A stretch of 64,000 nt of DNA. Origin: VXPW01 sp965115815 (GTDB lineage Bacteria; Pseudomonadota; Alphaproteobacteria; TMED109). The stretch is taken from positions 4,502,315-4,566,314 of the forward strand of contig OZ220465.1 of NCBI GenBank assembly GCA_965115815.1, in the 5' to 3' direction. Shown here one piece after another: positions 31,913-40,870 of the stretch; position 1 is the first letter of the stretch; each line of letters opens with the position of its first letter. Position numbers and translations under genes: made by a program. The notes beneath the pieces are model-generated. The model made no database searches, was not told the origin of the DNA, and worked only from the letters and a program-made list of their open reading frames with translations.

Positions 31913-33049
31913 TTAGCGGATTTCGTGGTACTCGCCGTCGCTCCATTCGTAGAACACGTACGAAGGACCCTGAACGTCGCCCTTGTCGTCGAAACTCAGC
32001 GCGCCGAGCACGGTAGCGAAGGAGCCGGCCTTGAGGGCAGCCTCAATCGCCTCCGAATCCAGCGACCCGGCGGTTTCGGCGGCCTGGGCCCACGCCTGGA
32101 TCGCAGCGTAGGTGTAGAGCGTGTAGCCCTCGGGCTCGTAGTTCATGTCCTCCCGAAATCGATTCACGACTTCGGCCGCTTCCGGGTTCTTTCGCGGATC
32201 GGGCGAGAATGTCATCCGCGTGCCTTCGCCGGCACTCCCCGTGATGGCCCAGTATTCTTGGGATACCAGCGCGTCGCCGGAAATCAGCTGCGTGTCGAGG
32301 CCCTGATCGCGCATCTGCCGAACGATCAGCCCCGCCTCGGAGTGATAGCCGCCGATGTAGAGCACGTCGATCTGCTCGAGCTTCAGCCTGGAAACCAGAG
32401 TGGAATAGTCCTTTTCGCCCGCCGTGTACGCTTCGTACAAGACTTCCGTTACGCCTTGGGCGTTCAGCGCGGCCCGAGTTTCGTCGGCCAGACCCTTGCC
32501 GTACGCCGTCTTGTCGTGGACGATGGCGATCCGGTCGTCACCGTGGCTCGCGGCGAGGTAGGCGCCGGCCACCTTCCCTTGGGCATCGTCGCGACCGCAG
32601 GTGCGGAACACGTTGCCCAGCCCGCGGTCGGTCAGCTGCGGGTTGGTGGAGGCAGGAGAGATCTGGATGATTCCCTCCTCGGCGTAGACATTGGACGCGG
32701 GGATCGACGAGCCGGAACAGAAATGACCGATCACGATCGGCACGCCTTGGGATGCCAAGCTGTTGGCGATGGCCACCGCCTGTTTGGGGTCGCACGCGTC
32801 GTCTTCGGTCTCCAGCACCAGTGATCGCCCGAGCACGCCCCCCTGCGCGTTGAGGTCGTCCACCGCCGCCGCCGCCCCCTGCTGCAGTTGCTGGCCGAAG
32901 GAGGCGTACTGTCCGGTGAGCGGACCGACGGCAGCAATCCGGATCGACGTTTCGGAGGTGTCGCTGTCGCCGCCGAACCGGTCCATGGCGATGACGATTC
33001 CAATCACGGCCGCGACCGCGACCAGGATCCCGTAGATGACTTGCTTCAT
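31913..33049 (-). CDS. livK: Branched-chain amino acid ABC transporter, periplasmic binding protein
   Basis: 378 residues. Start taken at the ATG giving MKQVIYGILVAVAAVIG, which begins the signal/anchor segment; a CGGAAG site lies about 10 bases upstream, and the earlier in-frame ATG lacks one. After the leader come IRIAAVGPLTGQYASFGQQ, GRSLVLETEDDACDPKQAV and GVPIVIGHFCSGSSIPASN, the typical first-lobe sequence of Leu/Ile/Val-binding proteins. The second lobe holds VLYEAYTAGEKDYSTLVSRL. Binds branched-chain amino acids in the periplasm and delivers them to LivHM. It lies 90 bp after the small gene that ends the livHMGF unit, on the same strand, with its own possible promoter. Confidence 0.92.
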   Translation of the reverse strand: MKQVIYGILVAVAAVIGIVIAMDRFGGDSDTSETSIRIAAVGPLTGQYASFGQQLQQGAAAAVDDLNAQGGVLGRSLVLETEDDACDPKQAVAIANSLASQGVPIVIGHFCSGSSIPASNVYAEEGIIQISPASTNPQLTDRGLGNVFRTCGRDDAQGKVAGAYLAASHGDDRIAIVHDKTAYGKGLADETRAALNAQGVTEVLYEAYTAGEKDYSTLVSRLKLEQIDVLYIGGYHSEAGLIVRQMRDQGLDTQLISGDALVSQEYWAITGSAGEGTRMTFSPDPRKNPEAAEVVNRFREDMNYEPEGYTLYTYAAIQAWAQAAETAGSLDSEAIEAALKAGSFATVLGALSFDDKGDVQGPSYVFYEWSDGEYHEIR

Positions 33050-33113
33050 CGGTCCGATCTTCCGTTGACGCAGATCCGCGCCGTGCACTTGTGGGACTGC
33101 GATCCCGGGCCGA

Positions 33114-33144
33114 GTATAGTCCCTTTGTCGATCCGGCGATCAAT
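33114..33144 (-). promoter_or_regulatory. Possible sigma70 promoter of livK
   Basis: On the minus strand TTGATC (33144-33139) and TATACT (33119-33114) are separated by 19 bp, upstream of livK. Spacing is slightly long. The -35 element overlaps the end of the preceding gene. Confidence 0.4.
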
Positions 33145-33529
33145 CGGTGGCGGGAGTGGGTCCCGGTGGGCTGCGTTCGGAATCCTGCGGCACGCGGCGC
33201 CACCCGAACGGACCGTTGCGTTCGTAGAGCCAAGGGTACTGCCGCACCATCCGACGAGCCCGGGTCAGGCGATGCGCCGCCAGCCCGATACCGAGTAGGG
33301 TGACGAATTCCGCCAAGGTGCCGGCAGGCGGGTAGAACTCGCCGCCGAACAGCGCCCAGACGAAAAAGCGGTCGGCGAGGGCCAGTCCCGCGGCGACGGG
33401 CAGCACGGTCCAGGGAGACCGCCATCCGAGTGCCAGCGCCCGGCCGGACAACCATGCGGCGCCTCCGGCGATGATCACGGTGAAACCGGCGAAGACGGTG
33501 AGCGGCATGCCGAGCAGCGCCTCGGTCAC
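33140..33529 (-). CDS. Small membrane protein after livF (DUF6867-like)
   Basis: 129 residues from a GTG at 33529 that overlaps the livF stop (GTGA), indicating coupling. Two or three hydrophobic segments: LTVFAGFTVIIAGGAAWLSG (about 10-29), WTVLPVAAGLALADRFFVWA (about 40-59) and FVTLLGIGLAAHRL (about 75-88). These are followed by a positively charged RARRMVRQYPWLYERNGPFG stretch. I believe a family of this kind (DUF6867) is found directly after livF in alphaproteobacteria; it is probably a membrane accessory of the transporter, role unknown. Confidence 0.7.
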   Translation of the reverse strand: MTEALLGMPLTVFAGFTVIIAGGAAWLSGRALALGWRSPWTVLPVAAGLALADRFFVWALFGGEFYPPAGTLAEFVTLLGIGLAAHRLTRARRMVRQYPWLYERNGPFGWRRVPQDSERSPPGPTPATD

Positions 33530-34248
33530 GGTCCGGATCCTCCCAGATAGGCTGCCTGCACCGCCGGATTCTCCAGAAGCTCCGGACCGGTCCCTTCCAG
33601 CGTGACCCGGCCGTTCGCAAGCACGTAGCCGCGGTGGCACAGCCGCAGCGCATGGTAGGCGTTCTGTTCCACCAGAAAGATCGTGGTTCCGCCCGATCGG
33701 TTGATTTCGCGCAGCACGGCGAAGATCTGGCGTGCCAGCCGGGGAGCAAGCCCGAGCGAGGGCTCGTCCAGCAGCAGCAATCGGGGTCTGCTGATGAGCG
33801 CGCGGGCGATGGCCAGCATCTGCTGCTCGCCGCCGGAGAGGGTGCCGCCGCGCTGGTGGCGGCGCCGGCCTAGTACCGGGAACAATTCGAAGGTGCGCCG
33901 GACCCCGCTCTCGAAATCGGCGTCGGGATTGGCGACCGCTCCCATCTGCAGGTTTTCCAGCACTGTCATGTGCGGGAAGATCCGGCGCCCTTCGGGGGTC
34001 TGGGCGATCCCGAGGCGCACGATGTCCCAAGTGCGGAGGTGGGTGACGTCCTGCCCGGAAAACCGGATTGCACCGCTGCGGGCCCGGGGGTTGCCGCAGA
34101 TGGTCATCAGCAGGGTGGACTTGCCGGCGCCGTTCGAGCCGATCAGAGTGACGATCTCGCCTTCGGCCACGGTCACGTCCACGCCCCGCAGCGCCTCGAT
34201 GGCGCCGTAGAAGGTGCGGACGCCCGAAACCTGGAGCAGCGGTTTCAC
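33526..34248 (-). CDS. livF: Branched-chain amino acid ABC transporter ATPase LivF
   Basis: 240 residues from GTG at 34248 (overlapping the livG TGA, GTGA). Walker A GSNGAGKST (about 38-46), Q-loop region AQTPEGRRIFPHMTV, signature LSGGEQQMLAIARAL, Walker B LLLLDEPSLGLAP and the switch His in FLVEQNAY-type context. The PEGRRIFP sequence is characteristic of LivF rather than LivG. Forms the cytoplasmic ATPase pair with LivG and powers LivHM. Confidence 0.95.
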   Translation of the reverse strand: MKPLLQVSGVRTFYGAIEALRGVDVTVAEGEIVTLIGSNGAGKSTLLMTICGNPRARSGAIRFSGQDVTHLRTWDIVRLGIAQTPEGRRIFPHMTVLENLQMGAVANPDADFESGVRRTFELFPVLGRRRHQRGGTLSGGEQQMLAIARALISRPRLLLLDEPSLGLAPRLARQIFAVLREINRSGGTTIFLVEQNAYHALRLCHRGYVLANGRVTLEGTGPELLENPAVQAAYLGGSGP

Positions 34249-35075
34249 GAACGGACCGGTCGCGGGGCGGGATCGTCGTCGCTCCCCAGATAGGCTTGGA
34301 TGACGGCCGGGCTGTTCCTGATGTCCGCCGGTGCGCCCTCGGCGATCATCCGGCCGTAATCGAGCACCACGATGTGGTCGGAAACCCCCATGACCATCGA
34401 CATGTCGTGTTCGATCAGCAGGACGCTGATGTGATGATGGTCGCGGATGTAGCGGATGAGCGCGCCCAGATGCTCGGTCTCGCTCGGGTTGAGGCCGGCT
34501 GCCGGTTCGTCGAGGCACAGCAGGACGGGGCCGCAGCACATGGCGCGTGCGATCTCCAGGCGCCTCTGCTCGCCGTACGGAAGGGTGCCGGCTTCGGTGT
34601 CGGCCTGGCCGGTCAGCCCGGTACGGTGGAGCCAGTACTCGGCCCGCTGGACGGCTTCCGCTTCGGCGTGGCGAAAGGACGGCGCGCCCATGAGCCCGAG
34701 GATACTCCATCCCGACGCGCGCATGAGTTGGTTGTGCTGCGCCACCAGCAGGTTTTCGAGTACGGACATCTTGGGAAACGTGCGGATGTTCTGGAACGTG
34801 CGGACGACCTTCGCGTCGCGCACGATCCGGTGGTCGTCCATCTGTTCCAGCAGGAAGGTCGTCCGGGATTCCGGGGCATGCAGCGTGATCCGGCCGACGG
34901 TCGGCTTGTAGAAGCCTGTCAGGCAATTGAACACCGTGGTCTTGCCGGCGCCGTTCGGGCCGATCAAGGCGTGAACGGTCTGCGGCTGCACGGCAAAGCT
35001 CACGTCGTCGACGGCGACCAGACCGCCGAATCGCATCGTGAGGTGCTCGACCGTGAGCAGCGCGACTCCGTTCAT
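34245..35075 (-). CDS. livG: Branched-chain amino acid ABC transporter ATPase LivG
   Basis: 276 residues; ATG at 35075 overlaps the livM stop (ATGA). Walker A IGPNGAGKTTVFNCLTG, VVRTFQNIRTFPKMSV around the Q-loop, signature GTLPYGEQRRLEIARAM, Walker B LLCLDEPAAGLNPSE, and LLIEHDMSMVM with the switch His. The extra loop and the NCLTGFYKPT sequence are typical of LivG. Part of the livHMGF operon. Confidence 0.95.
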   Translation of the reverse strand: MNGVALLTVEHLTMRFGGLVAVDDVSFAVQPQTVHALIGPNGAGKTTVFNCLTGFYKPTVGRITLHAPESRTTFLLEQMDDHRIVRDAKVVRTFQNIRTFPKMSVLENLLVAQHNQLMRASGWSILGLMGAPSFRHAEAEAVQRAEYWLHRTGLTGQADTEAGTLPYGEQRRLEIARAMCCGPVLLCLDEPAAGLNPSETEHLGALIRYIRDHHHISVLLIEHDMSMVMGVSDHIVVLDYGRMIAEGAPADIRNSPAVIQAYLGSDDDPAPRPVRS

Positions 35076-36526
35076 GCCGGTGCTGTCGTCGGCCGGGCGC
35101 GAACGGTAGGGTCGCGGTGCGTGAGGATCCCGCCCGGCCGCCACAGCATGATCAGCACCATGCCCATCCCGAACGCCAGCATCCGGTACTCCTGCAGTTC
35201 GCGGAAATACTCCGGCAGCCCGACCAGGATCAGGGCGGCGATCGCGACGCCGATCTGGCTCCCCAGGCCGCCCAGCACCACGATTGCCACCAGGATGGCG
35301 GATTCGATGAACGTGAAACTCTCCGGGCTCACGAATCCCTGGCGCGTGGCGAAGAACGATCCGGCGAATCCGGCGAACATCGCGCCGATCGCGAAGGCGG
35401 AGAGCTTGGTGTTGCGCGGATTGACCCCCAGCGACCGACAGGCGATCTCGTCCTCCCGGAGAGCCTCCCACGCCCGCCCGATCGGCAGCCGGCGGATCCG
35501 CAGCGTGAAGGCGTTGGTCAGGAGCGACAGCCCGAGAATCAGATAGTACAGGAAGATGAGGCGGTGCACCGGGTCGTAGGCGAAGCCGAAGAACGTGTGA
35601 AAGGACCGGACATCCTCGTCGGGTCCGGCCGTGAACGGCAGCCCGAAGAAGCTCGGTCGGCCGATGTTGGTGATGCCGTCGGGCCCGTTGGTCAGGTCGT
35701 ACCAGTTGAGCAGGATGATCCGGATCATCTCGCCGAAGCCGAGCGTGACGATTGCGAGGTAGTCGCCCCGAAGGCGCAGGACGGGAAAGCCGAGGACTAC
35801 GCCGAACAGCGCCGCCAGCACGCCCGCCACCGGCAGGCAGATCCAGAAACTCCATTCGAACGTCACCGAGAGCAGTGCGTACGAATATGCGCCCACCGCA
35901 TAGAAGGCTACGTATCCCAGATCAAGCAGGCCGGCCAAGCCGACCACGATGTTGAGGCCCCATCCCAGCATCACGTAGGTGAGAACCAGGGTCGCCACAT
36001 CGATCAGGCGCCGGTCGACGCCGGGCAGTAGCGGCAGCAGGATGGCGAATCCGGCCAGCGTGACCCCGGCCCACAGCAGCAGCTGCCGCATCGGCAGCGG
36101 GGCCCGCACTTCGGGCCGGAGCCGGTCCGGCAGGCAGGTGCGGCCGGCGACGACCGCGATCGCCGCGCCGCCGGCACAGGCGACGGCAGACAGGAACGTG
36201 CCGGGCACGAACGCGTGCCAGACTGCGGTTCCGGCCGCGGCTGTCCCGGTGCCGTCGAGGACGAGCGCCAGCGCGCCCGCGACCGCCATGGCCGAGCCGA
36301 GCGCCAGCGGAAGGAGGGCCTGCCCCCGGCGGGCGGAACTGATGCCCAGCCGCCCGAAGAAGATGACGACGACCGCCCCGGCGAATTCGGGGAACCGCGT
36401 GCTGAGGGAGGGCGCCGTCCCCTGCGTGCCGATCAGCAGGCCGACGAACGGAAAGGCGAGGATCCCGGCGATCCCGGCCACCAATACCGCGTCCCGAACC
36501 GGCCCCGGGGAGGCCGGACGCCTCAT
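35072..36526 (-). CDS. livM: Branched-chain amino acid ABC transporter permease LivM
   Basis: 484 residues. About eleven hydrophobic segments; the family core runs from LIDVATLVLTYVMLGWGLNI (about 174-193) through GLAGLLDLGYVAFYAVGAYS, RGDYLAIVTLGFGEMIRI and the cytoplasmic EAA-like loop GRAWEALREDEIACRSLGVN to LVGLPEYFRELQ. The N-terminal about 160 residues add several membrane segments not in the shortest LivM proteins. The ATG overlaps the livH stop (ATGA). Confidence 0.94.
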   Translation of the reverse strand: MRRPASPGPVRDAVLVAGIAGILAFPFVGLLIGTQGTAPSLSTRFPEFAGAVVVIFFGRLGISSARRGQALLPLALGSAMAVAGALALVLDGTGTAAAGTAVWHAFVPGTFLSAVACAGGAAIAVVAGRTCLPDRLRPEVRAPLPMRQLLLWAGVTLAGFAILLPLLPGVDRRLIDVATLVLTYVMLGWGLNIVVGLAGLLDLGYVAFYAVGAYSYALLSVTFEWSFWICLPVAGVLAALFGVVLGFPVLRLRGDYLAIVTLGFGEMIRIILLNWYDLTNGPDGITNIGRPSFFGLPFTAGPDEDVRSFHTFFGFAYDPVHRLIFLYYLILGLSLLTNAFTLRIRRLPIGRAWEALREDEIACRSLGVNPRNTKLSAFAIGAMFAGFAGSFFATRQGFVSPESFTFIESAILVAIVVLGGLGSQIGVAIAALILVGLPEYFRELQEYRMLAFGMGMVLIMLWRPGGILTHRDPTVRARPTTAPA

Positions 36527-37440
36527 ACCTTCTCCACTTCCGGCGTGCCGAGAATGCCAGTCGGCAGGAAGATCAGCACGATCACCAGGATCGAGAATGT
36601 CGCCACATCCTTGTACTCAATGCTGAAGTACCCCGACCACATGGCCTCCGTCAGACCGATGAGCAGGCCGCCCAGCATGGCTCCCGGAATGGAGCCGATC
36701 CCACCCAGCACGGCTGCAGTGAAGGCCTTCACCCCAGCAATGAAGCCGACAAAGAAGTCGATCACGCCATAGTAGAGCGTGACCATCAGTCCCGCCACCG
36801 AAGCAAGGGCGGCTCCCATGACGAAGGTCAGCGAGATGGTTCGGTCCACGTTGATGCCGAGCAGGGCCGCCATGCCCTGGTCCTGCTGGCAGGCCCGCTG
36901 TGCGCGGCCGAGCGCCGTGCGGGCGATCAGCAGGGCAAACACCGCCATCAACAGCAGCGTCAGCGAGATGATCAGAATCTGCAAGTTGCTCAGGCGGACA
37001 AGGAAGTCGGTGTCGCCGAACTGAAATTCGAACCCGCCCCGGATGATTGGCGGAAGGGTCTTCACGCGGGCTCCCTGCGTGAGCTGCACGTAGTTCTGGA
37101 GCGCGATCGACATGCCGATCGCCGAAATGAGCGCGGCCAGCCTCTGGCTTCCGCGGAGCGGTCGGTAGGCGACCCGCTCGAGAACCCACCCGTACAGCGA
37201 GGTCAGGGCCATGGAGACCAACAGCGCGGACAGAAGGGCGACAATTACGAGACCGCTCTCGCCGATGCCGAAGGCCACCATCACCATGAGCGCGATGAAC
37301 GCGCCGATCATGTAGATCTCGCCGTGCGCGAAATTGATCATGCCGATGATCCCGTAGACCATCGTGTAGCCGATCGCGATCAGCCCGTAGATGGCCCCGA
37401 GGCTGACGCCGTTGATGAACTGCTGGGCAAAGTAGTCCAT
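36523..37440 (-). CDS. livH: Branched-chain amino acid ABC transporter permease LivH
   Basis: 305 residues from the ATG giving MDYFAQQFINGVSLGAIYGL, the usual LivH start; earlier in-frame ATGs would add an unrelated basic extension. Core motifs: YTMVYGIIGMINFAHGEIYM (about 26-45), the loop GRAQRACQQDQGMAALLGIN (EAA-like) and AFTAAVLGGIGSIPGAMLGG. First gene of the livHMGF unit, transcribed divergently from glnB across a gap containing NtrC-like sites, so nitrogen control of uptake is plausible but unproven. Confidence 0.94.
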   Translation of the reverse strand: MDYFAQQFINGVSLGAIYGLIAIGYTMVYGIIGMINFAHGEIYMIGAFIALMVMVAFGIGESGLVIVALLSALLVSMALTSLYGWVLERVAYRPLRGSQRLAALISAIGMSIALQNYVQLTQGARVKTLPPIIRGGFEFQFGDTDFLVRLSNLQILIISLTLLLMAVFALLIARTALGRAQRACQQDQGMAALLGINVDRTISLTFVMGAALASVAGLMVTLYYGVIDFFVGFIAGVKAFTAAVLGGIGSIPGAMLGGLLIGLTEAMWSGYFSIEYKDVATFSILVIVLIFLPTGILGTPEVEKV

Positions 37441-37559
37441 GCCGCCGCCGCGTTTCCGGTGATTGCCTCGCTCCATGATTGTCCCGTCGCGCCCGAACTG
37501 CAACTGCCGTCCCGTCCCTTCCGGCGCGGAAACCGCGCGCCGGTCTGGAGCCGGACGAA

Positions 37560-37599
37560 TGCCCGGAAAGCAGGCAGGTCCGTGCCCGGAAAGCAGGCA
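37560..37599. promoter_or_regulatory. Two tandem NtrC-like sites (TGC-N11-GCA)
   Basis: The 17-bp sequence TGCCCGGAAAGCAGGCA occurs twice, at 37560-37576 and 37583-37599, 23 bp apart (about two helical turns). Length and outer triplets match the NtrC site pattern TGC-N11-GCA. The sites lie about 65-105 bp upstream of the sigma54 -24 element of glnB, a normal enhancer distance. Confidence 0.6.
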
Positions 37600-37664
37600 C
37601 CGCGCGGCGCGGTCGGGTACCGGCAGTTCGCTTGGGACCGCGTCGCGGAGCCGTTCTGAAAGAA

Positions 37665-37680
37665 TGGCACGAAACTTGCT
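37665..37680 (+). promoter_or_regulatory. Sigma54 (-24/-12) promoter of glnB-glnA
   Basis: TGGCACGAAACTTGCT matches the sigma54 consensus TGGCAC-N5-TTGCW with the invariant GG and GC at the right spacing. About 60 bp before the glnB start, downstream of the NtrC-like pair. Confidence 0.85.
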
Positions 37681-37739
37681 TGTAGATGCCTGACCGTGAC
37701 CTCGTCGGGTTCGGCGCCAGCACTATTGGGAGGATGCAC

Positions 37740-38078
37740 GTGAAGAAAATCGAAGCCGTGATCAAGCCCTTCAAGCTCGATGAAGTGAAGGAAGCGCTTC
37801 ACGAAGTCGGGCTGCAGGGCATCACCGTCACCGAGGTCAAAGGCTTCGGCCGTCAGAAGGGGCACACGGAGCTGTTTCGCGGAGCCGAGTACGTGGTCGA
37901 CTTCCTGCCCAAGATCAAGGTCGAGGTCGTACTGCGGGACGAGGTTCTCGAAAAGGCGATCGAGGCCATTCAGAAGTCGGCCCATACGGGGCGGATCGGC
38001 GACGGGAAGATCTTCGTGACGCCGGTCGAGCAGGCGATCCGCATCCGGACCGGTGAAGAGGGCGAAATCGTCGTATAG
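37740..38078 (+). CDS. glnB: Nitrogen regulatory protein P-II
   Basis: 112 residues from GTG at 37740: MKKIEAVIKPFKLDEVKEAL. This start gives the canonical P-II length and places GGGAGG (37728-37733) six bases upstream; the ATG at 37734 would directly abut that ribosome site. The T-loop GRQKGHTELFRGAEY carries the uridylylation Tyr51, and the C-terminal GKIFVTPVEQAIRIRTGE is the B/C-loop region that binds ATP and 2-oxoglutarate. Relays nitrogen status to the GlnE adenylyltransferase and NtrB. Followed after 76 bp by glnA, the usual alphaproteobacterial pair. Confidence 0.96.
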   Translation: MKKIEAVIKPFKLDEVKEALHEVGLQGITVTEVKGFGRQKGHTELFRGAEYVVDFLPKIKVEVVLRDEVLEKAIEAIQKSAHTGRIGDGKIFVTPVEQAIRIRTGEEGEIVV

Positions 38079-38154
38079 CATCGCCCGGCGGCACCCCCGC
38101 CGGGGCCGCCCATCGTTCCCCAATTCGTTCCGCAACCTGCCGTGGAGGAATCCT

Positions 38155-39567
38155 ATGGCTTCCGAGATTGACAACGTTCTCGAAATGATTCGCGAGAAGA
38201 AGGTCGAGTTCGTCGACTTTCGATTCACGGATCCCCGGGGGAAGTGGCAACACGTGTCCCAGGCCGTGCAGTTCGTCGACGAGGATCTGTTTGCCGACGG
38301 CCTCATGTTCGACGGCTCGTCGATTGCGGGCTGGAAGGAAATCAACCAGTCCGACATGTGCATGATGCCCGACCCGTCGACTGCGGTTCTGGATCCGTTC
38401 ACGGCCCAGCCGACGCTGATCCTGTTCTGCAACATCCTGGAACCCACGACCGGGGAGGCCTACGAGCGGGATCCACGTTCCACGGCGGTTCGCGCTGAGG
38501 CGTTCCTGCGCTCGTCGGGCGTCGGCGACACGGCGTACTTCGGCCCGGAGGCCGAGTTCTTCGTGTTCGACGACGTGCGCTGGAACGTGGGAATGAACCA
38601 TACGTTCTATCGCATCGATTCGGAGGAAGGCCCGTACAATTCCGGCGAGGAGTTCGAAGGCGGCAACGTCGGGCACCGGCCCCGATCCAAGGGCGGGTAC
38701 TTCCCGGTGCCGCCCGTCGATTCCGCCAGCGATCTCCGTTCCGAGATGGTCACGACGATGGCGGAGATGGGTCTGGAAATGGAGAAGCACCACCACGAGG
38801 TGGCGCCTTCCCAGCACGAACTCGGATTGAAGTTCCGGCCCTTGGTGCAGGCAGCCGACGGATTGCAGATCTACAAGTACTGCGTGCACATGGTGGCGCA
38901 TTCGTACGGCAAGACGGCGACGTTCATGCCGAAGCCCGTGGTCGATGACAACGGTTCGGGCATGCACGTGCACCAGTCCGTCTGGAAGGGAGGGGCGCCG
39001 CTCTTCGCCGGTGACGGGTACGCCGGGCTGTCGGAGACCTGCCTGCACTACATCGGCGGCATCATCCGGCACGCGCGCACGCTGAATGCCTTCACCAACC
39101 CGACCACCAACAGCTACAAACGTCTGGTGCCGGGTTTCGAGGCGCCCACGCTCCTCGCCTATTCGGCCCGGAACCGGTCGGCCAGCTGCCGCATTCCGTT
39201 TGCCACCGGGCCCGGCGGCAAGCGGGTCGAAGTGCGGTTTCCCGATCCGGCCGCCAATCCCTACTTGGCGTTTTCCGCCATGCTGATGGCGGGCCTCGAC
39301 GGCATTCGCAACCGCATCGATCCGGGCGACCCGCTGGACAAGAACCTGTACGACCTCGAACCGGAGGAGCGGAGCGGGGTGGCCACCCTGTCGGAAAGTT
39401 TGAAGGAGGCCGTCGATTCGCTGGAACGAGATCACACGTTCCTGACCGAAGGCGGGGTCTTCGAAAAGGATGCCATCGAGGGCTACATCGATCTCCGGCG
39501 GGAAGAGATCCAGCGGCTGGAGTACTCGCCGCACCCGGCCGAATTCGACATGTACTATTCGGTCTAG
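38155..39567 (+). CDS. glnA: Glutamine synthetase type I
   Basis: 470 residues, normal for GSI-beta. Catalyses ATP-dependent amidation of glutamate with ammonia as a dodecamer in the cytoplasm. Motifs: LMFDGSSIAGWKEINQSDMC near the N-terminus, metal/substrate regions GPEAEFFVFDDV and EVAPSQHELGLKF, the ATP-site region NGSGMHVHQSVWKGG, the NPTTNSYKRLVPGFEAP loop, and the adenylylation site NLYDLEPEE with Tyr399. GGAGGAA lies six bases before the ATG. Expected to be co-transcribed with glnB from the sigma54 promoter and adenylylated under nitrogen excess. Confidence 0.97.
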   Translation: MASEIDNVLEMIREKKVEFVDFRFTDPRGKWQHVSQAVQFVDEDLFADGLMFDGSSIAGWKEINQSDMCMMPDPSTAVLDPFTAQPTLILFCNILEPTTGEAYERDPRSTAVRAEAFLRSSGVGDTAYFGPEAEFFVFDDVRWNVGMNHTFYRIDSEEGPYNSGEEFEGGNVGHRPRSKGGYFPVPPVDSASDLRSEMVTTMAEMGLEMEKHHHEVAPSQHELGLKFRPLVQAADGLQIYKYCVHMVAHSYGKTATFMPKPVVDDNGSGMHVHQSVWKGGAPLFAGDGYAGLSETCLHYIGGIIRHARTLNAFTNPTTNSYKRLVPGFEAPTLLAYSARNRSASCRIPFATGPGGKRVEVRFPDPAANPYLAFSAMLMAGLDGIRNRIDPGDPLDKNLYDLEPEERSGVATLSESLKEAVDSLERDHTFLTEGGVFEKDAIEGYIDLRREEIQRLEYSPHPAEFDMYYSV

Positions 39568-40040
39568 CACCGTCTACCGTCTGCCGGCGGCCCCCCGTGC
39601 GCGGGACCGCGCAGGCGGGTGCCCGTCGGTGGAGCGGATCCGTTCCCGGCCTCGGGGGACGGTTCTTCCTCGCCGGGGCAGCGCCACGAAAGGCGGGCGA
39701 ACCGGCACGGTCGGGCCGGCACGGAACTTCGGCCTGCCGGATCGGACGTGGCGTTCCGTCGCTCGGCGCATCCGGACGCCCTGTCGGCCGGGCGGCCGGG
39801 ACTGCATTGCGATTCCGTCGAAAGGTCCGCGGATCCGCCGGAGGCCGGGCGCCCTGAATCCTTCTTGATCCTGACCTGTGTCGGGAACGTTCGCCGATCG
39901 GTTGCGACGACGGCGACCGCAAGCCCGCCCGCTCTCCGGATGTCGTGCGGGAAGGCGCTGCCGCGCGCACCGCGGCTATCCTGACCTTTCGGCCGTGGCA
40001 CGCCCGTCGCGGCCTCGTTCCGCCCCGCGAGTCAGGCCCG
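39568..40040. other. Intergenic region after glnA, no recognised gene
   Basis: High GC keeps several frames open but none resembles a known protein. No terminal repeats, tRNA or clear terminator with a T tract. May contain the promoter for the ASCH-domain gene. Confidence 0.4.
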
Positions 40041-40562
40041 ATGGCGCCTCCAGCTTCCGCCCGCCGTCCAGAGGTTGTCGGACCGGTGCAGCTCCCTGCC
40101 GATCCCGGGCCCGGCTTCGATGTGCGTCTTCGGTATCGGCGCGGCTTCGTGATTTCCGTCCATCCACGGTACGCGAACGCGATTCTCGACGGAAAGAAGA
40201 CGGTCGAGCTTCGTCGCCGCTTTCCGATTGCCGCTCCGCGCGGCACCGACCTGTTTCTCTATGCCACGGCGCCCGTGAAGGCGCTGACAGGGGTCGCGGT
40301 CATCCGGGAAGTGGCCAAGCTTCCGGTCGAACGGATCTGGACCGAATTCGGGCGCAGGGCCTGCGTCCCGCGCGAATCGTTCGTACGATATCTGGAGGGA
40401 GTCGAACGGGCCGTGGTGATCGCCCTCGAACAGCCCCGGACCTTTTCACGGCCGCTTCCCCTGAACGAGCTGAGAGCGGCATGCGACTTCCAGCCCCCTC
40501 GTTCCTATCATTATGCCAAGCACGACTACCACGATCTTGTCGACCGCGAGCCGCCGGTTTGA
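40041..40562 (+). CDS. ASCH/PUA-like domain protein
   Basis: About 173 residues from ATG at 40041; the start is uncertain, because the conserved part begins only at about residue 37 with GFVISVHPRYANAILDGKKT and alternative GTG starts exist. It continues VELRRRFPIAAPRGTDLFLY and ATAPVKALTGVAVIREVAKL. This is the pattern of small ASCH proteins (ASC-1 homology fold, related to PUA), thought to bind RNA or nucleotides. No operon partner; a MITE lies 194 bp downstream. Confidence 0.7.
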   Translation: MAPPASARRPEVVGPVQLPADPGPGFDVRLRYRRGFVISVHPRYANAILDGKKTVELRRRFPIAAPRGTDLFLYATAPVKALTGVAVIREVAKLPVERIWTEFGRRACVPRESFVRYLEGVERAVVIALEQPRTFSRPLPLNELRAACDFQPPRSYHYAKHDYHDLVDREPPV

Positions 40563-40854
40563 TCCTGCGGAGCCGGATTTCCTCGGGAAGTGCGGGAACC
40601 CCCGGAACGGCGTCGAGGCGATGCCGGATCTCCGCAGGATCGGTGACCGATGGCGGACCGACCACCGGGCGTTTCCTGCACTTCCGGAGCGGGGCCGGGA
40701 AGGGACGGTTCCCGCATTCGATCGTTCGTGTCGAGCACGGGTGGAAACCCGGCGGGCATGGTGATCCCACGCTGCTGATCCGGCGACGACTGGCGAGATT
40801 TTCTCAGTTTGCGTCGCGCTGCAATCGTGCCGCCAAGGCTCGATGGGGCCTTCT

Positions 40855-40870
40855 TGGCACGAAACTTGCA
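40855..40870 (+). promoter_or_regulatory. Sigma54-like promoter inside the ISAs1-type MITE
   Basis: TGGCACGAAACTTGCA, 15 of 16 bases as in the glnB promoter. AAGGAGG (40879-40885) and an ATG (40895) follow, opening a 14-codon frame that ends at the MITE's own TAG. The sister MITE has a degenerate version (TGGCCCGAACATTGCG). Confidence 0.55.

Noticed and set aside
34296..35546. 416-codon frame antisense to livG/livM
   Set aside because: The opposite strand encodes well-supported transporter genes with conserved motifs; this is a shadow.
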